A DNA stretch of 64,000 bases from Chromohalobacter israelensis (GTDB taxonomy: Bacteria; Pseudomonadota; Gammaproteobacteria; Pseudomonadales; Halomonadaceae): positions 1-64,000 of the forward strand of contig JQNW01000007.1 in the NCBI GenBank assembly GCA_000761475.1, given 5' to 3'. Below the pieces are notes generated by a model that was not told the origin of the DNA, ran no database searches, and worked only from the letters and a program-made list of their open reading frames with translations. Both the position numbers and the translations under genes were made by a program. The number at the start of each line of letters is the position of its first letter. Within the stretch, counting starts at the first letter, position 1. Below are positions 10,570-19,924 of the stretch, in pieces.

Positions 10570-12798
10570 ATGAGCGACAAACAGCACAGCATCATCGGCG
10601 CGGGCGTGCCGCGCATCGACGGCCCGGACAAGCTCGCCGGCCGCGCCAACTATGCCGCCGACAACCTGCCGGCCGACATGGCGTACGGCTATGGGGTGTT
10701 CAGTACCATCGCCAAGGGCAAGGTGGCACGGATCAAGGTCGATGAGGCGAAGCGGATGCCGGGCGTCATCGATATCTTCCATCATGGGCATTTCCCGTCG
10801 CTGTACCGGACGCCGTCGAGCTTCGCGCAGGGCAACAAGGTGGAAGAAACTCGGCTGCCGTTCGAGGACGAGCGTGTGTACTACGAGGGCCAGTTCGTGG
10901 CGCTCGTGGTCGCCGACAGCTTCGAGAACGCGCGTGCCGCCGCGCGCCATGTCGAGGTGGAATATGCCGCGGAGTCGGCCGTCGCCAATCTCGCCCAAGG
11001 ACTCGACGACAATGGCACGCAGGCAGGTAGCGGCAATCACTCTCGGGGAGATGCGCCCGGGGCGTTCGAAGACGCGGCAGCGAGCATCGACGTCACCTAT
11101 CACACCCCGGTGGAAACCCATAACCCGATGGAGATGCATGCCTCCGTGGCGTATTGGGACGCGCAGGGCAATCTGACCATCTATGATGCCTCGCAAGGGG
11201 TCGTGGTCGAGCGCAATGCACTGTCCAAGATCTTCGCCATCGCTCCTGAGCGCATCACGGTGCATGCGCCGTACATCGGCTCGGGATTCGGCAGCAAGCT
11301 GTGGACCTGGCCACACGCCGTCGCCACCGCCGCCGTGGCGCGTGAAGTGGAACGCCCGGTGCAGCTCGTCGTGCCGCGTCAGCAGATGTTCACCACTACC
11401 GGGCATCGCCCCGAAACGCGTCAGCGCATGCGCCTGGCCACCGATGCCAACGGCAGGCTGGTCTCGCTGCGTCACGAATCGATCAACACCACGTCGTTCA
11501 CCGATCAGTACGTGGAAACCTGCGGCAGCGTGACCAAAAGCCTCTACAGCTGTCCCAACCTGACGGTGAGCCATGCCACGACCCAGGTGAATCGCGGCAC
11601 CCCCACGTCGATGCGTGCGCCCGGCGCGGCGCCGGGGCTGTTCGCGCTGGAGTCGGCGATCGACGAGATGGCGTTGGCGGCGGGCGTCGATCCGGTGCAA
11701 TTCCGGCTCGACAACTATGCCGAGCGTGACGAAAGCCAGGATCTGGATTTCTCCAGCAACCACATCGTCGAGGCCACGAAACAAGCCGCCGAGCGCTTCG
11801 GGTGGCACGATCGCAATCCGCAGATCGGCAGCATGCGCGAGGGTCGTGAGATCGTCGGCTACGGCATGGCGGCCTGCAATTGGGAAGCGCTGAAACGGCC
11901 CTGCGATGCACGCGTGTCGCTGCGTGCCGATGGCACCGCCTTTGCCTCCTGCGCGACACAGGACATCGGCACCGGCACCTACACCATCGTGGCGCAGGCG
12001 GTGAGCGACGTGACCGGCATCCCGATCGACCGTATCACCGTCAAGCTGGGCGATTCCTCCTATCCGGACGGACCGATCTCCGGCGGCTCCTGGGCCACGG
12101 CGACGACCCTGCCGGCCATCGCCGGGGCGGCGCGCAATGCCCTCGACGAGATGAAGCGCTACGCCACCGGCGACAACGGTGTCTTCGCCGGGGCGTCCAG
12201 CGACGAGCTGGACGTCGTGGACGGCGGCTTGCGCAATGCCGGCGGCAAGCAGGTGAGCTTCGCCGAGATCCTCGATGCCGCGCGTTACGGCAGCGCCGAC
12301 GGCGAAGCGCATACCGAGGCCGCCGACTCGCAATACTCCTATCGCTCCTTCGGTGCTCATTTCGTCGAGGTGCGCTGGGATCCGGGCATTTCTCACCTGC
12401 GCGTGTCGCGCGTGGTCAGTGCCATCGACGTGGGCCGCGTGATCAACGAAACCACGGCGCGCAATCAGGTCGAGGGCGCGGTCGTCATGGGCATCGGCAT
12501 GGGGCTGTTCGAAGCCACCGAGTACGACGAGCGCAACGGTCGTCCCGTGAACAACGACTATGCCGAGTACGTGGTGCCGGTACACGCCGATCAGCCGGAG
12601 ATCGACGTCATCCTGCTCGATTACCCGGACCTGGCGTTCAACGAGTACGGCGCGCGCGGTATCGGCGAGATCGGCATCACCGGGCTTTCGGCCGCCATCG
12701 GCAATGCGGTGCACCATGCCACCGGCAAACGCATTCGCGAACTGCCGATCACCCTCGACAAGCTGATGGACGACGTACCCCAGGCGCAAAGCGCCTGA
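10570..12798 (+). CDS. paoC: Aldehyde oxidoreductase, molybdopterin-cytosine-dinucleotide subunit
   Basis: Large catalytic subunit (742 residues; E. coli PaoC 732) that hydroxylates aldehydes to carboxylic acids at a Mo-MCD centre. Family blocks include GAGVPRIDGPDKLAGRANY, IGSGFGSKLWTWPHA (MPT contact), TSMRAPGAAPGLFALES and QDIGTGTYTIVAQ, with the active-site Glu near residue 700 in YGARGIGEIGITGLSAAIG. It follows paoB by 22 bp with AGGAG before the start. The convergent mocA gene ends 17 bp away. True substrate is not predictable from sequence; PaoABC prefers aromatic aldehydes. Confidence 0.93.
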   Translation: MSDKQHSIIGAGVPRIDGPDKLAGRANYAADNLPADMAYGYGVFSTIAKGKVARIKVDEAKRMPGVIDIFHHGHFPSLYRTPSSFAQGNKVEETRLPFEDERVYYEGQFVALVVADSFENARAAARHVEVEYAAESAVANLAQGLDDNGTQAGSGNHSRGDAPGAFEDAAASIDVTYHTPVETHNPMEMHASVAYWDAQGNLTIYDASQGVVVERNALSKIFAIAPERITVHAPYIGSGFGSKLWTWPHAVATAAVAREVERPVQLVVPRQQMFTTTGHRPETRQRMRLATDANGRLVSLRHESINTTSFTDQYVETCGSVTKSLYSCPNLTVSHATTQVNRGTPTSMRAPGAAPGLFALESAIDEMALAAGVDPVQFRLDNYAERDESQDLDFSSNHIVEATKQAAERFGWHDRNPQIGSMREGREIVGYGMAACNWEALKRPCDARVSLRADGTAFASCATQDIGTGTYTIVAQAVSDVTGIPIDRITVKLGDSSYPDGPISGGSWATATTLPAIAGAARNALDEMKRYATGDNGVFAGASSDELDVVDGGLRNAGGKQVSFAEILDAARYGSADGEAHTEAADSQYSYRSFGAHFVEVRWDPGISHLRVSRVVSAIDVGRVINETTARNQVEGAVVMGIGMGLFEATEYDERNGRPVNNDYAEYVVPVHADQPEIDVILLDYPDLAFNEYGARGIGEIGITGLSAAIGNAVHHATGKRIRELPITLDKLMDDVPQAQSA

Positions 12799-12814
12799 GG
12801 CGTGTAGGCTGATC

Positions 12815-13438
12815 TCAGTGCCTCGCGCCGCCGCCAGCGGGCGTCGCGAGGTGTTGCAGGTCCGAGGGCGTATCGACGTCCAGCAGAATGCCGGGATCAT
12901 CGACATCGATCGTCCGGCAGCGTTCGGGGTGCTGGTGGATGAGTCGCCGCGCCCCGCTATCCCCGTCCAGGTGCGTGAGCGCCGGCCAGAAATCGCGTCC
13001 GAACAGTACCGGGTGGCCGGGGCGGCCGGCATGCCGGGGGCGAATTATGTGTGCGGTATCGGCCATGTGCTGCACGCGGCGCAGCGTGTCGGCGCGAATG
13101 GCGGGCATGTCGCCGAGCAGTATCGCGGCCGCCTGAACGTCGGCGAGTGACGGGTCCCCTGCAAGCGTCGCGAAGGCCTCGGCCAGGCTGGTACCCAGCC
13201 CGCGGTCGGCGTGTGCGACACCGATCACGGACGCGTGCTCGGCCAGGCCGAGATGCGCCGGCGTCTCGGTATCGCGCAGCACCACGCGACAGTGAGTGAA
13301 GGCCTCGACCGCACGCGCGAAGGAGGCGTTGAGCAGCGTCTCGCCCCCTGCCAGCAGGGCGCGGCGCTTGTCCTGCTCTCCGAAACGCCGCGAGCTTCCG
13401 GCGGCCATGATCACGGCGACCACGCGCTTACAGGGCAT
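12815..13438 (-). CDS. mocA: Molybdenum cofactor cytidylyltransferase-like protein
   Basis: Nucleotidyltransferase of the MobA-like family (207 residues) that should convert Mo-molybdopterin to the cytosine dinucleotide form needed by PaoC. The N-terminal NTP motif VAVIMAAGSSRRFGEQDKR and the metal-binding LLGDMPAIR are present, followed by GRPGHPVLFGRDFW, shared with MocA. It overlaps xdhC by 11 bp and lies convergent to paoC. Context makes MocA more likely than MobA or a sugar nucleotidyltransferase. Confidence 0.85.
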   Translation of the reverse strand: MPCKRVVAVIMAAGSSRRFGEQDKRRALLAGGETLLNASFARAVEAFTHCRVVLRDTETPAHLGLAEHASVIGVAHADRGLGTSLAEAFATLAGDPSLADVQAAAILLGDMPAIRADTLRRVQHMADTAHIIRPRHAGRPGHPVLFGRDFWPALTHLDGDSGARRLIHQHPERCRTIDVDDPGILLDVDTPSDLQHLATPAGGGARH

Positions 13439-14399
13439 CGCGTGCCTTGCCGCGTCTCACGCGCACGATATCGGCCATGACCGCCAGCGCGATTTCGGCG
13501 GGTGTCCTGCTCCCGAGTGCCAGGCCGATGGGCATGTGCAGACGTGCGATCTCTTCCTCGCTGAGCCCGCCGGTGCGTGCCAGGCGCTCGGCACGGGCCG
13601 TCGAGGTGCGTTGCGAGCCCATGACCCCGATGTAGAACGCCGGCGTGCGCACGGCCTCGATCATGGTCAGGTCATCCAGGCGCGGGTCGTGGGTCAGGGC
13701 GACGATGGCCGTCGCCGCGTGGCTCGCGCCCGAAGCAATGAAGGCGCTGGGCAGCTCGCGTCGCGTGCGTACCCCGGGAAGCGTCACGTCTTCCCATGCC
13801 TCTTCGCGCGGATCGCAGACGATGACCTCGAATCCCATCGCGCATGCGAATTCGGCGCAGGCGATTGCTACCGGCGACACACCTGCCACGATCAGGCGCG
13901 CCACGGGGCCGAGGCGCACCCGGGCGTGATGTGCATCGCACGTCACCCTGGGTCCATTGCCGTCGTCCTCGACGAGCGTCGCCGCGCCCGTGGCGAGGTC
14001 GATGTCGCGGACGGCCGGGTGCCGGCCGCGCAGCACGTCCTGCACGGCTTCGAGATGAGCCAGCGATGCCGGCGTCGCCGGCAGGCGCTCGATCAGGACG
14101 TCGAGAATGCCATCGCAGGGCAGCGTCACCGACGGCCCGTCGGCATGCCCGTCGCCGTAGCGCAGCGTGGTGATCGGCGCCTCGAAGTCCCCGCGCCTCA
14201 GGCGTTCGAGGAAATCCTCCTCGATGCATCCGCCGGACAGGGAACCTGCATGGCGGCCGTCCCCACGCGCGACGAACAGCGAGCCAGGCTCGCGGGGCGA
14301 CGAGCCGAACGTCGCCAGCACCGTGCACAGCCAGACCGTCTCACCGGCGCGTGTCCAGGCCAGGGCCTTTTCGATGACCTGTAAATCCAAGTGCTGCAT
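13428..14399 (-). CDS. xdhC: XdhC/CoxI-family maturation protein
   Basis: A chaperone (323 residues) that binds molybdenum cofactor, aids terminal sulfuration and inserts it into the apo-enzyme; PaoD is the E. coli counterpart. The N-terminal XdhC domain shows WLCTVLATFGSSPREPGS and SGGCIEEDFLERL; the C-terminal Rossmann-like domain shows RLIVAGVSPVAIACAEFA and FYIGVMGSQRTS. It is the first gene of the two-gene unit xdhC-mocA, separated from the upstream ABC operon by a strong hairpin at 14432-14469. Confidence 0.9.
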   Translation of the reverse strand: MQHLDLQVIEKALAWTRAGETVWLCTVLATFGSSPREPGSLFVARGDGRHAGSLSGGCIEEDFLERLRRGDFEAPITTLRYGDGHADGPSVTLPCDGILDVLIERLPATPASLAHLEAVQDVLRGRHPAVRDIDLATGAATLVEDDGNGPRVTCDAHHARVRLGPVARLIVAGVSPVAIACAEFACAMGFEVIVCDPREEAWEDVTLPGVRTRRELPSAFIASGASHAATAIVALTHDPRLDDLTMIEAVRTPAFYIGVMGSQRTSTARAERLARTGGLSEEEIARLHMPIGLALGSRTPAEIALAVMADIVRVRRGKARDAL

Positions 14400-14431
14400 G
14401 CGCGAGGCGTCCCATCGAACAATGAACGTCG

Positions 14432-14469
14432 AACATCGTGCGGCTCCGATGCGTTGGCCGCACGATGTT
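14432..14469 (-). terminator. Terminator of the amino-acid ABC operon
   Basis: A perfect 13-bp stem AACATCGTGCGGC/GCCGCACGATGTT lies between the last permease stop (14530) and the xdhC start (14399). It marks the end of the long minus-strand catabolic operon and insulates xdhC. Confidence 0.7.
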
Positions 14470-14529
14470 TCCTTGGCAGACGCTTGCCTGCGTGGCGCTC
14501 ATTGTAACACCTCGGCGTACGCGCGCCGG

Positions 14530-15261
14530 CTAGCCGGGCAGCAGGCGCCGGCGCCTGGGAGCGGCGGGGCGAGCGCCTGGGAAGCGCTGCTCGATGAGAC
14601 GCATCACGCTGGTGAGCACCAGGGTCAGGGCGAGATAGATACCGGAGATGAGCAAGAGCGGCTCGTACACCAGGAAGGTTTCGTCGCGCACCATGTTGGC
14701 GGCCTTGAGCAGATCCATCAGCGCGATGGTCGAGACCAGTGGCACCGACTTGAGCAGCAGGATCAGCTCGCCGGTCAGCGTGGGCAGACACATCTGGATG
14801 GCGCGCGGCAGCCACAGACGATAGAGAATCTGCCAACGGTTCAGGCCGAAGGCGCGTCCCGCGGCCAGCTCCCCCTCGGGCACGCTCAAGAGCGCGCCGC
14901 GCAGCACCTCGCCCGTGTAGGCGCCGACGCTCAGCGTGAAGGTCAGCGCGCCATAGAAGAACGGGTCCCGCAGCAACGGCCAGACCAGACTCTCGCGCAC
15001 GCCGGGAATTTCCGGCAGCAGGCGCCCGACCCCGTCGTAGAAAAAGAACAATTGCACGAGCAAGGGCGTGCCGCGTACCACCGTGGTCAGGCCGGTGACC
15101 AGCATCGCCAGCGGGCGTGGGCCGCGCAGACGGGTCACGGCGAACACCACCGCCAGCGCGAAACCGCAGACGGCCGACACGGCGACCAGCCACAAGGTGT
15201 TGACGAAGCCGGTCCACAGGGCCTTTTGATAGAACGGATCGGTCAGCCAGGAAAAGTCCAT
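14530..15261 (-). CDS. Polar amino-acid ABC transporter permease (HisM-like)
   Basis: Inner-membrane permease (243 residues) of the HisM/GlnP family. It has a hydrophobic first helix (FVNTLWLVAVSAVCGFALAV), the TTVVRGTPLLVQLFF segment typical of the family, and the cytoplasmic EAA loop AAGRAFGLNRWQILYRLWLP that docks the ATPase. It is the last gene of the operon, 12 bp after the partner permease. Neighbouring AruH/AruI-like enzymes suggest arginine or a related cationic substrate; this is inferred from context only. Confidence 0.9.
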   Translation of the reverse strand: MDFSWLTDPFYQKALWTGFVNTLWLVAVSAVCGFALAVVFAVTRLRGPRPLAMLVTGLTTVVRGTPLLVQLFFFYDGVGRLLPEIPGVRESLVWPLLRDPFFYGALTFTLSVGAYTGEVLRGALLSVPEGELAAGRAFGLNRWQILYRLWLPRAIQMCLPTLTGELILLLKSVPLVSTIALMDLLKAANMVRDETFLVYEPLLLISGIYLALTLVLTSVMRLIEQRFPGARPAAPRRRRLLPG

Positions 15262-15273
15262 GTCTGGGTGCTC

Positions 15274-15978
15274 CTAGGTGCTGGGTTGGCCGCGGCGAAC
15301 GTGACGCTCCGCGCGGGCGAACAAGGCGTTGGAGCCCAGCGTCATGACCAGGTAAAGCGCCCCGGCGAGGGCGTAGAACAGGGCATAGTCGCGCGTGCTG
15401 GCGGCCGCCTGCTGGGCGGTGAAGAACAATTCCTCGAAGCCGATCACGCTGATCAACGCGGTGTCCTTGACCAGGATCAGCCACAGGTTGGACATCCCGG
15501 GCAGGGCGTTGGGCAGCATGGCGGGCAGCACGATGCGGTAAAAACGTGCCGGGCGCGAAAAGCCATAGGCATCGGCGGCTTCCAGCTGCCCTTTGGGGAT
15601 TGCCTGGATGGCACCGCGGAAGACTTCGGTCATGTAGGCGCCCTGCACGAAGGCGAGCACGCCCACGGCAGTGACGAAACCGCTGATCTCGATGTGCATG
15701 TCGCCGCCGAGTTCGGTGAGCAGGGCATTGAGCGCCTGGCTGCCGGCGTAGTACAGCAGGATGATCAACAGCAATTCGGGAATGGCGCGCACCAGGGTGG
15801 AGTACGCCGTCCCCAGGGCGCGCAGGGGGCGCCAGGGGCTGAGCCGGGCCGTGGCGCCGACGAGCCCCAGGCCGAGCCCGATGGCATAAGCCAGCAAGGC
15901 GATTTCCAGGGTTACCAGAGCGCCTTGCAGGATCGGGCCGAGCCATTCCAGCAGGCCATCGGTAGGATCGCTTGGCAT
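15274..15978 (-). CDS. Polar amino-acid ABC transporter permease (HisQ-like)
   Basis: Second permease (234 residues), forming a heterodimer with the 14530 gene. It shows GALVTLEIALLAYAIGLGLG, the family segment STLVRAIPELLLIILLYY, and the EAA loop LEAADAYGFSRPARFYRIVLP. It lies 66 bp after the binding-protein gene. Two distinct permeases, one binding protein and one ATPase make a complete HisJQMP/ArtMQ-type system. Confidence 0.9.
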   Translation of the reverse strand: MPSDPTDGLLEWLGPILQGALVTLEIALLAYAIGLGLGLVGATARLSPWRPLRALGTAYSTLVRAIPELLLIILLYYAGSQALNALLTELGGDMHIEISGFVTAVGVLAFVQGAYMTEVFRGAIQAIPKGQLEAADAYGFSRPARFYRIVLPAMLPNALPGMSNLWLILVKDTALISVIGFEELFFTAQQAAASTRDYALFYALAGALYLVMTLGSNALFARAERHVRRGQPST

Positions 15979-16044
15979 GGTCGAATCTCGCAGTGTCGGA
16001 ACGGGACCGGCCGGGCAGACCCGGCCGGAGGATCGCGAGGCGGA

Positions 16045-16833
16045 TCAACCGCCGCAGATGTCGGTGCCGAAGTACTGCTGGGAGAGCTCGGCGCAGCGGC
16101 CGTTGTCGAGCACGCTGGCGATCGCGGCGTTGAGCTTGTCGCGCAGGGCGTCGTCTCCCTGGCGCAGACCGATGCCCACACCGTCGCCGAAGGCATCGTC
16201 ACGCGGCGCGATGGCGCGGATCTCGAAGTCCTGCGCTGAGTCGCGCTCGACGAATTCCGTCATGGCGATCTCGTCGGCAAGGATGGCATCGACGCGTCCG
16301 GCGAGCAGGTCGCGGTTGGCTTGTTCCTGCTGATCGTAGACCTTGAGTTCGACCCCGGTATCGGCCAGCGAGCGGCGTGCGAAGGTGGCGTTGGTGGTCG
16401 AGCCCTGCACCCCCAGAATCTTGCCGTCCAGGTCCTCGGGAATTTGCATGTCGTTGGCCTTGGCGGTGACGTACGCCGAGGGCGTGAAGTAGTACGGATC
16501 GCTGAAGGCGATGACCCGCTTGCGCTTCTCGGTGATCGACAGCGAATTCATGATCATGTCGATCTTGCCGCTGTTGAGGGCAGGGAAGATCCCGCTCCAG
16601 CCCGTCGGGGTGATTTCACAGGCGGCGTCCATCTGCGCGCAGATCGCCTGGCCCAGCTCGACTTCGAAGCCGGTCCAGCTGCCGTCGGCATCCTTGTAGG
16701 TGAACGGCGGGTAGGGCTCCGCGGAGATCCCGATCTTGAGCGGTTCGTCCGCCATCGCCGAGGTGGCGCTCAGGGCCAGCAAGACAATGCCCGTGGCCTG
16801 CATCAGGGTCGCTTTCAGTTGCTTGATCATCAT
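16045..16833 (-). CDS. Amino-acid ABC transporter substrate-binding protein (SBP family 3)
   Basis: Periplasmic binding protein (262 residues) of the HisJ/ArgT/lysine-arginine-ornithine family. A signal peptide (IVLLALSATSAMA, cut before DEP) is followed by LKIGISAEPYPPFTYKDADG, GFEVELGQAIC, DMIMNSLSITEKRKR and VQGSTTNATFA, all standard ligand-contact regions. GGGGAACC precedes adjacent ATGs at 16833 and 16830. An open frame extends further upstream but would bury the signal. A cationic amino acid is the likely ligand given AruH/AruI-like neighbours. Confidence 0.91.
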   Translation of the reverse strand: MMIKQLKATLMQATGIVLLALSATSAMADEPLKIGISAEPYPPFTYKDADGSWTGFEVELGQAICAQMDAACEITPTGWSGIFPALNSGKIDMIMNSLSITEKRKRVIAFSDPYYFTPSAYVTAKANDMQIPEDLDGKILGVQGSTTNATFARRSLADTGVELKVYDQQEQANRDLLAGRVDAILADEIAMTEFVERDSAQDFEIRAIAPRDDAFGDGVGIGLRQGDDALRDKLNAAIASVLDNGRCAELSQQYFGTDICGG

Positions 16834-16909
16834 GGTTCCCCATCGTTGTTGTATCGGGCCGGTGCGGCCCGGGGTGATATGGCGCCCTGGGTGGCGCCAC
16901 GTGAAAGGC

Positions 16910-17677
<768 letters not shown>

Positions 17678-17704
17678 ACCCCTCCTGCAGTGAGTGGAAA
17701 GATA

Positions 17705-17731
17705 GCGGCCCGGGTATCGTCACCGGGCCGC
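17705..17731 (-). other. GC hairpin between aruH-like and transporter genes
   Basis: Perfect 9-bp stem GCGGCCCGG/CCGGGCCGC with a nine-base loop and no T-run. It lies inside the operon and could act as a processing or mRNA-stability element dividing the enzyme and transporter parts. Confidence 0.5.
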
Positions 17732-17739
17732 GCGTGCGG

Positions 17740-18930
17740 TCATGCCTCGGCCGTCGTGCGGCACTCGGCGGCGCAGCGTGCCAGGCGCCGGCAGGCCTCG
17801 CGCAGGCGGTCGGCATCCACCGTCAAGCTCAAGCGCACGAAGCCGGACGCCGACGGGCCGAAGGCATCCCCCGCGAGTACCGAGACGCCCTGGGTATCGA
17901 GCAAGCGGTCGGCAAAGGCCTGTGCCGACAGCCCGGTGCGGCGAATGTCGACCATCATGAACATGCCGGCCGCGGGGCGCAGCGCCTCGACGGTATCGTC
18001 GTCGGCGAGGGCCTCGAGCACGCTGTCGCGGCGCGTGCGGTAGGTACGACGCATCTCGTCGAGCGCTGCAGGCGGGTGGGCCAGGGCCTCGCAGGCGGCA
18101 TCCTGGATGAAGTCGGGGCTGCCGTAGAGCATGCACAGCGCCAGGTGGGTCAGGTGCTGGATCAAGGGCCCAGGCCCGATCACCCAGCCCAGACGCCAGC
18201 CGGTCATGGCATGCGACTTGGACAGGCTGTTGACGATGGCGGTGCGCTCACGCATGCCCGCGAGGCTATCCGGCGAGAGATGCTCGCCATCGTGGATCAA
18301 CTCGGCATAGACCTCGTCGGAGAGCAGCCACAGATCATGCTCGCGGCACAACGCGGCCAGTGCCTCCCAGTGGTCGCGGCTCAGCACCTGACCGGTGGGG
18401 TTGTGCGGACTGTTGAGCAGCAGCGCACGGGTGCGCGGCGTGACCGCGGCGGCGAACTCCGCGGGGTCGGGCTGAAAGTCGTTCGCCGCACGCAACGGCA
18501 CGCGCACCAGGGTCGCCCCCGCGGCCTGCAGGGCCGCCTCGTAGGTCACGTACATCGGCTCGGGCACGATCACCTCGTCGCCGGGGTCGAGCACGCACTG
18601 CGCCACCGCATACAGGCCGCACTGCGCGCCGGCCATGACCGCGACATTGTCGGCCCGGGTATCCGGGGCGCCGCCGGTTTGGCGGTGCCGACGCGCGATC
18701 AACTCGCGCAGCCGGGCCTTGCCCTGTACGTCGGCATAGTGCGTGGCGCCGGCGCGCAGGCTGTCGACCGCACTGTCGACGATTGGCGTCGGCGTGGCGA
18801 AATCCGGATCGCCCACCGAGAGGATGATGACGTCGTCGCCCTCGGCCTGACGCGCCAGGGCCCGGTAGTGGATGTCCCAGGCGGCGGCACCTTCGCCGGC
18901 GATGCGCTGGGTCAGTCGGGAATACTGCAT
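17740..18930 (-). CDS. aruH: Arginine:pyruvate transaminase-like aminotransferase
   Basis: Fold-type I PLP enzyme (396 residues). The opening (YSRLTQRIAGEGAAAWDIHY), LSVGDPDFATPTPIV, THYADVQGK, NSPHNPTGQVLS and the PLP-lysine motif NSLSKSHAMTGWRLG follow Pseudomonas AruH very closely from memory. AruH moves the amino group of L-arginine to pyruvate, giving 2-ketoarginine and alanine. The neighbouring AruI-like decarboxylase and a cationic amino-acid importer support this. The odd context (phosphonate-type oxygenases in the same operon) leaves room for a related cationic amino acid such as a methylated lysine. Confidence 0.82.
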   Translation of the reverse strand: MQYSRLTQRIAGEGAAAWDIHYRALARQAEGDDVIILSVGDPDFATPTPIVDSAVDSLRAGATHYADVQGKARLRELIARRHRQTGGAPDTRADNVAVMAGAQCGLYAVAQCVLDPGDEVIVPEPMYVTYEAALQAAGATLVRVPLRAANDFQPDPAEFAAAVTPRTRALLLNSPHNPTGQVLSRDHWEALAALCREHDLWLLSDEVYAELIHDGEHLSPDSLAGMRERTAIVNSLSKSHAMTGWRLGWVIGPGPLIQHLTHLALCMLYGSPDFIQDAACEALAHPPAALDEMRRTYRTRRDSVLEALADDDTVEALRPAAGMFMMVDIRRTGLSAQAFADRLLDTQGVSVLAGDAFGPSASGFVRLSLTVDADRLREACRRLARCAAECRTTAEA

Positions 18931-18959
18931 GCAAGCTCCTTGCTGGCGGTCGCCGTGCG

Positions 18960-19898
18960 TTACAGGCTGGCCTTGACGGCGGCCAGGCCGGGCTCGCCGT
19001 CACGGGTGGTGACGCCTTCCAGGAAGTCGGCCAGTTCATCGGGGTGCGCTTGCAGCCATTCGCGGGCCACCGTCTCGAGCTCGCGCTCTTCCAGGCCGTA
19101 TTCGCGAATGAAGTCGCTTTGTTGCTCGGCGGTCAGCACGAACTGGTCGAGCAGCCGCATGAGGTTGGGGTTGGCCTCGCTGAAGGACTTGGCGACGATG
19201 GTACGCACGTCGCTGCGGCCCTGGTTCTCGCCATAGATGCCTTCAGGGTCGTCGAGGATATGCATGTCGAATTCCGGCACCATCCAGTGCGGCGTCCAGC
19301 CGTAGAAGGCGACCCAGCGCTTCTCGTCGTAGGCGCTGCGCACGGCGCTGAGCATGCCGGGGGTCGAGGACTCCAGCAGTTCCCAGTCGCCCAGGCCGTA
19401 GGTGTCGTTGCGTTTGGCGTCGTTGATGAAGTCGCTGACCGTCGAGCCCGACTCGATGGAATAGTAGCGGCCCTCGAAACGTTCGCGGTTCTCGGGATCG
19501 TCGAGCTGCTCGGCGCTGGTCACGCCGGCATCGAAGACGTAGCCGGGGACCGCGAAGCCCATGCGTGCGCCGGTGACGTTGTTGCCCAGATCGACGATGG
19601 TGCCGTCGTCCATCGCGGCGTCGTAGCTGTCCTGCTGGGCGGGAAGCCAGCCGGCGAGGAAGACGTCGCTGTCGCCGGTTTGCAAGGTCTTGTAGCCCAC
19701 CGTGCTGCTGAGCTCCTGGCGCTCGTTGGTATAGCCCAGCGGGGCCAGGATCTGCGCCATGATTTCGGTCTTGACCGTGACGCCGGGCCACGGCGGCGCG
19801 ACGAAGGAGACCTGGGTGGCCTCGTCGGTGGCATGGGCGTGGGCTGCCAGGGGCAGCAGGGCAAGGGCGGCCATCAGCCGCGTGGTGGTGCGTCGCAT
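18960..19898 (-). CDS. Glycine betaine/carnitine-type ABC substrate-binding protein
   Basis: Binding protein (312 residues) of the OpuAC/ProX family for quaternary amines. A signal peptide (LMAALALLPLAAHAHA) is followed by FVAPPWPGVTVKTEIMAQIL, SDVFLAGWLPAQQDSY and WVAFYGWTPHWMVPEFD; the Trp residues resemble the aromatic cage of the family. ATG 19898 has AGGAGACATC before it. No cognate OpuA-type ATPase or permease is adjacent: it is an orphan between the AruI- and AruH-like genes. It may work with a transporter elsewhere. Confidence 0.87.
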   Translation of the reverse strand: MRRTTTRLMAALALLPLAAHAHATDEATQVSFVAPPWPGVTVKTEIMAQILAPLGYTNERQELSSTVGYKTLQTGDSDVFLAGWLPAQQDSYDAAMDDGTIVDLGNNVTGARMGFAVPGYVFDAGVTSAEQLDDPENRERFEGRYYSIESGSTVSDFINDAKRNDTYGLGDWELLESSTPGMLSAVRSAYDEKRWVAFYGWTPHWMVPEFDMHILDDPEGIYGENQGRSDVRTIVAKSFSEANPNLMRLLDQFVLTAEQQSDFIREYGLEERELETVAREWLQAHPDELADFLEGVTTRDGEPGLAAVKASL

Positions 19899-19924
19899 GA
19901 TGTCTCCTGGTGAATACGATGAAT

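Noticed and set aside
10399..13032. Long minus-strand open frame (877 codons) across paoC
   Set aside because: Shadow of paoC; composition (Arg/His/Asp-rich) and the recognised Mo-subunit on the other strand rule it out.
14167..16239. Plus-strand open frame (690 codons) across xdhC and permease genes
   Set aside because: Spans several clear minus-strand genes and a terminator; Gln/Gly/His-rich shadow.
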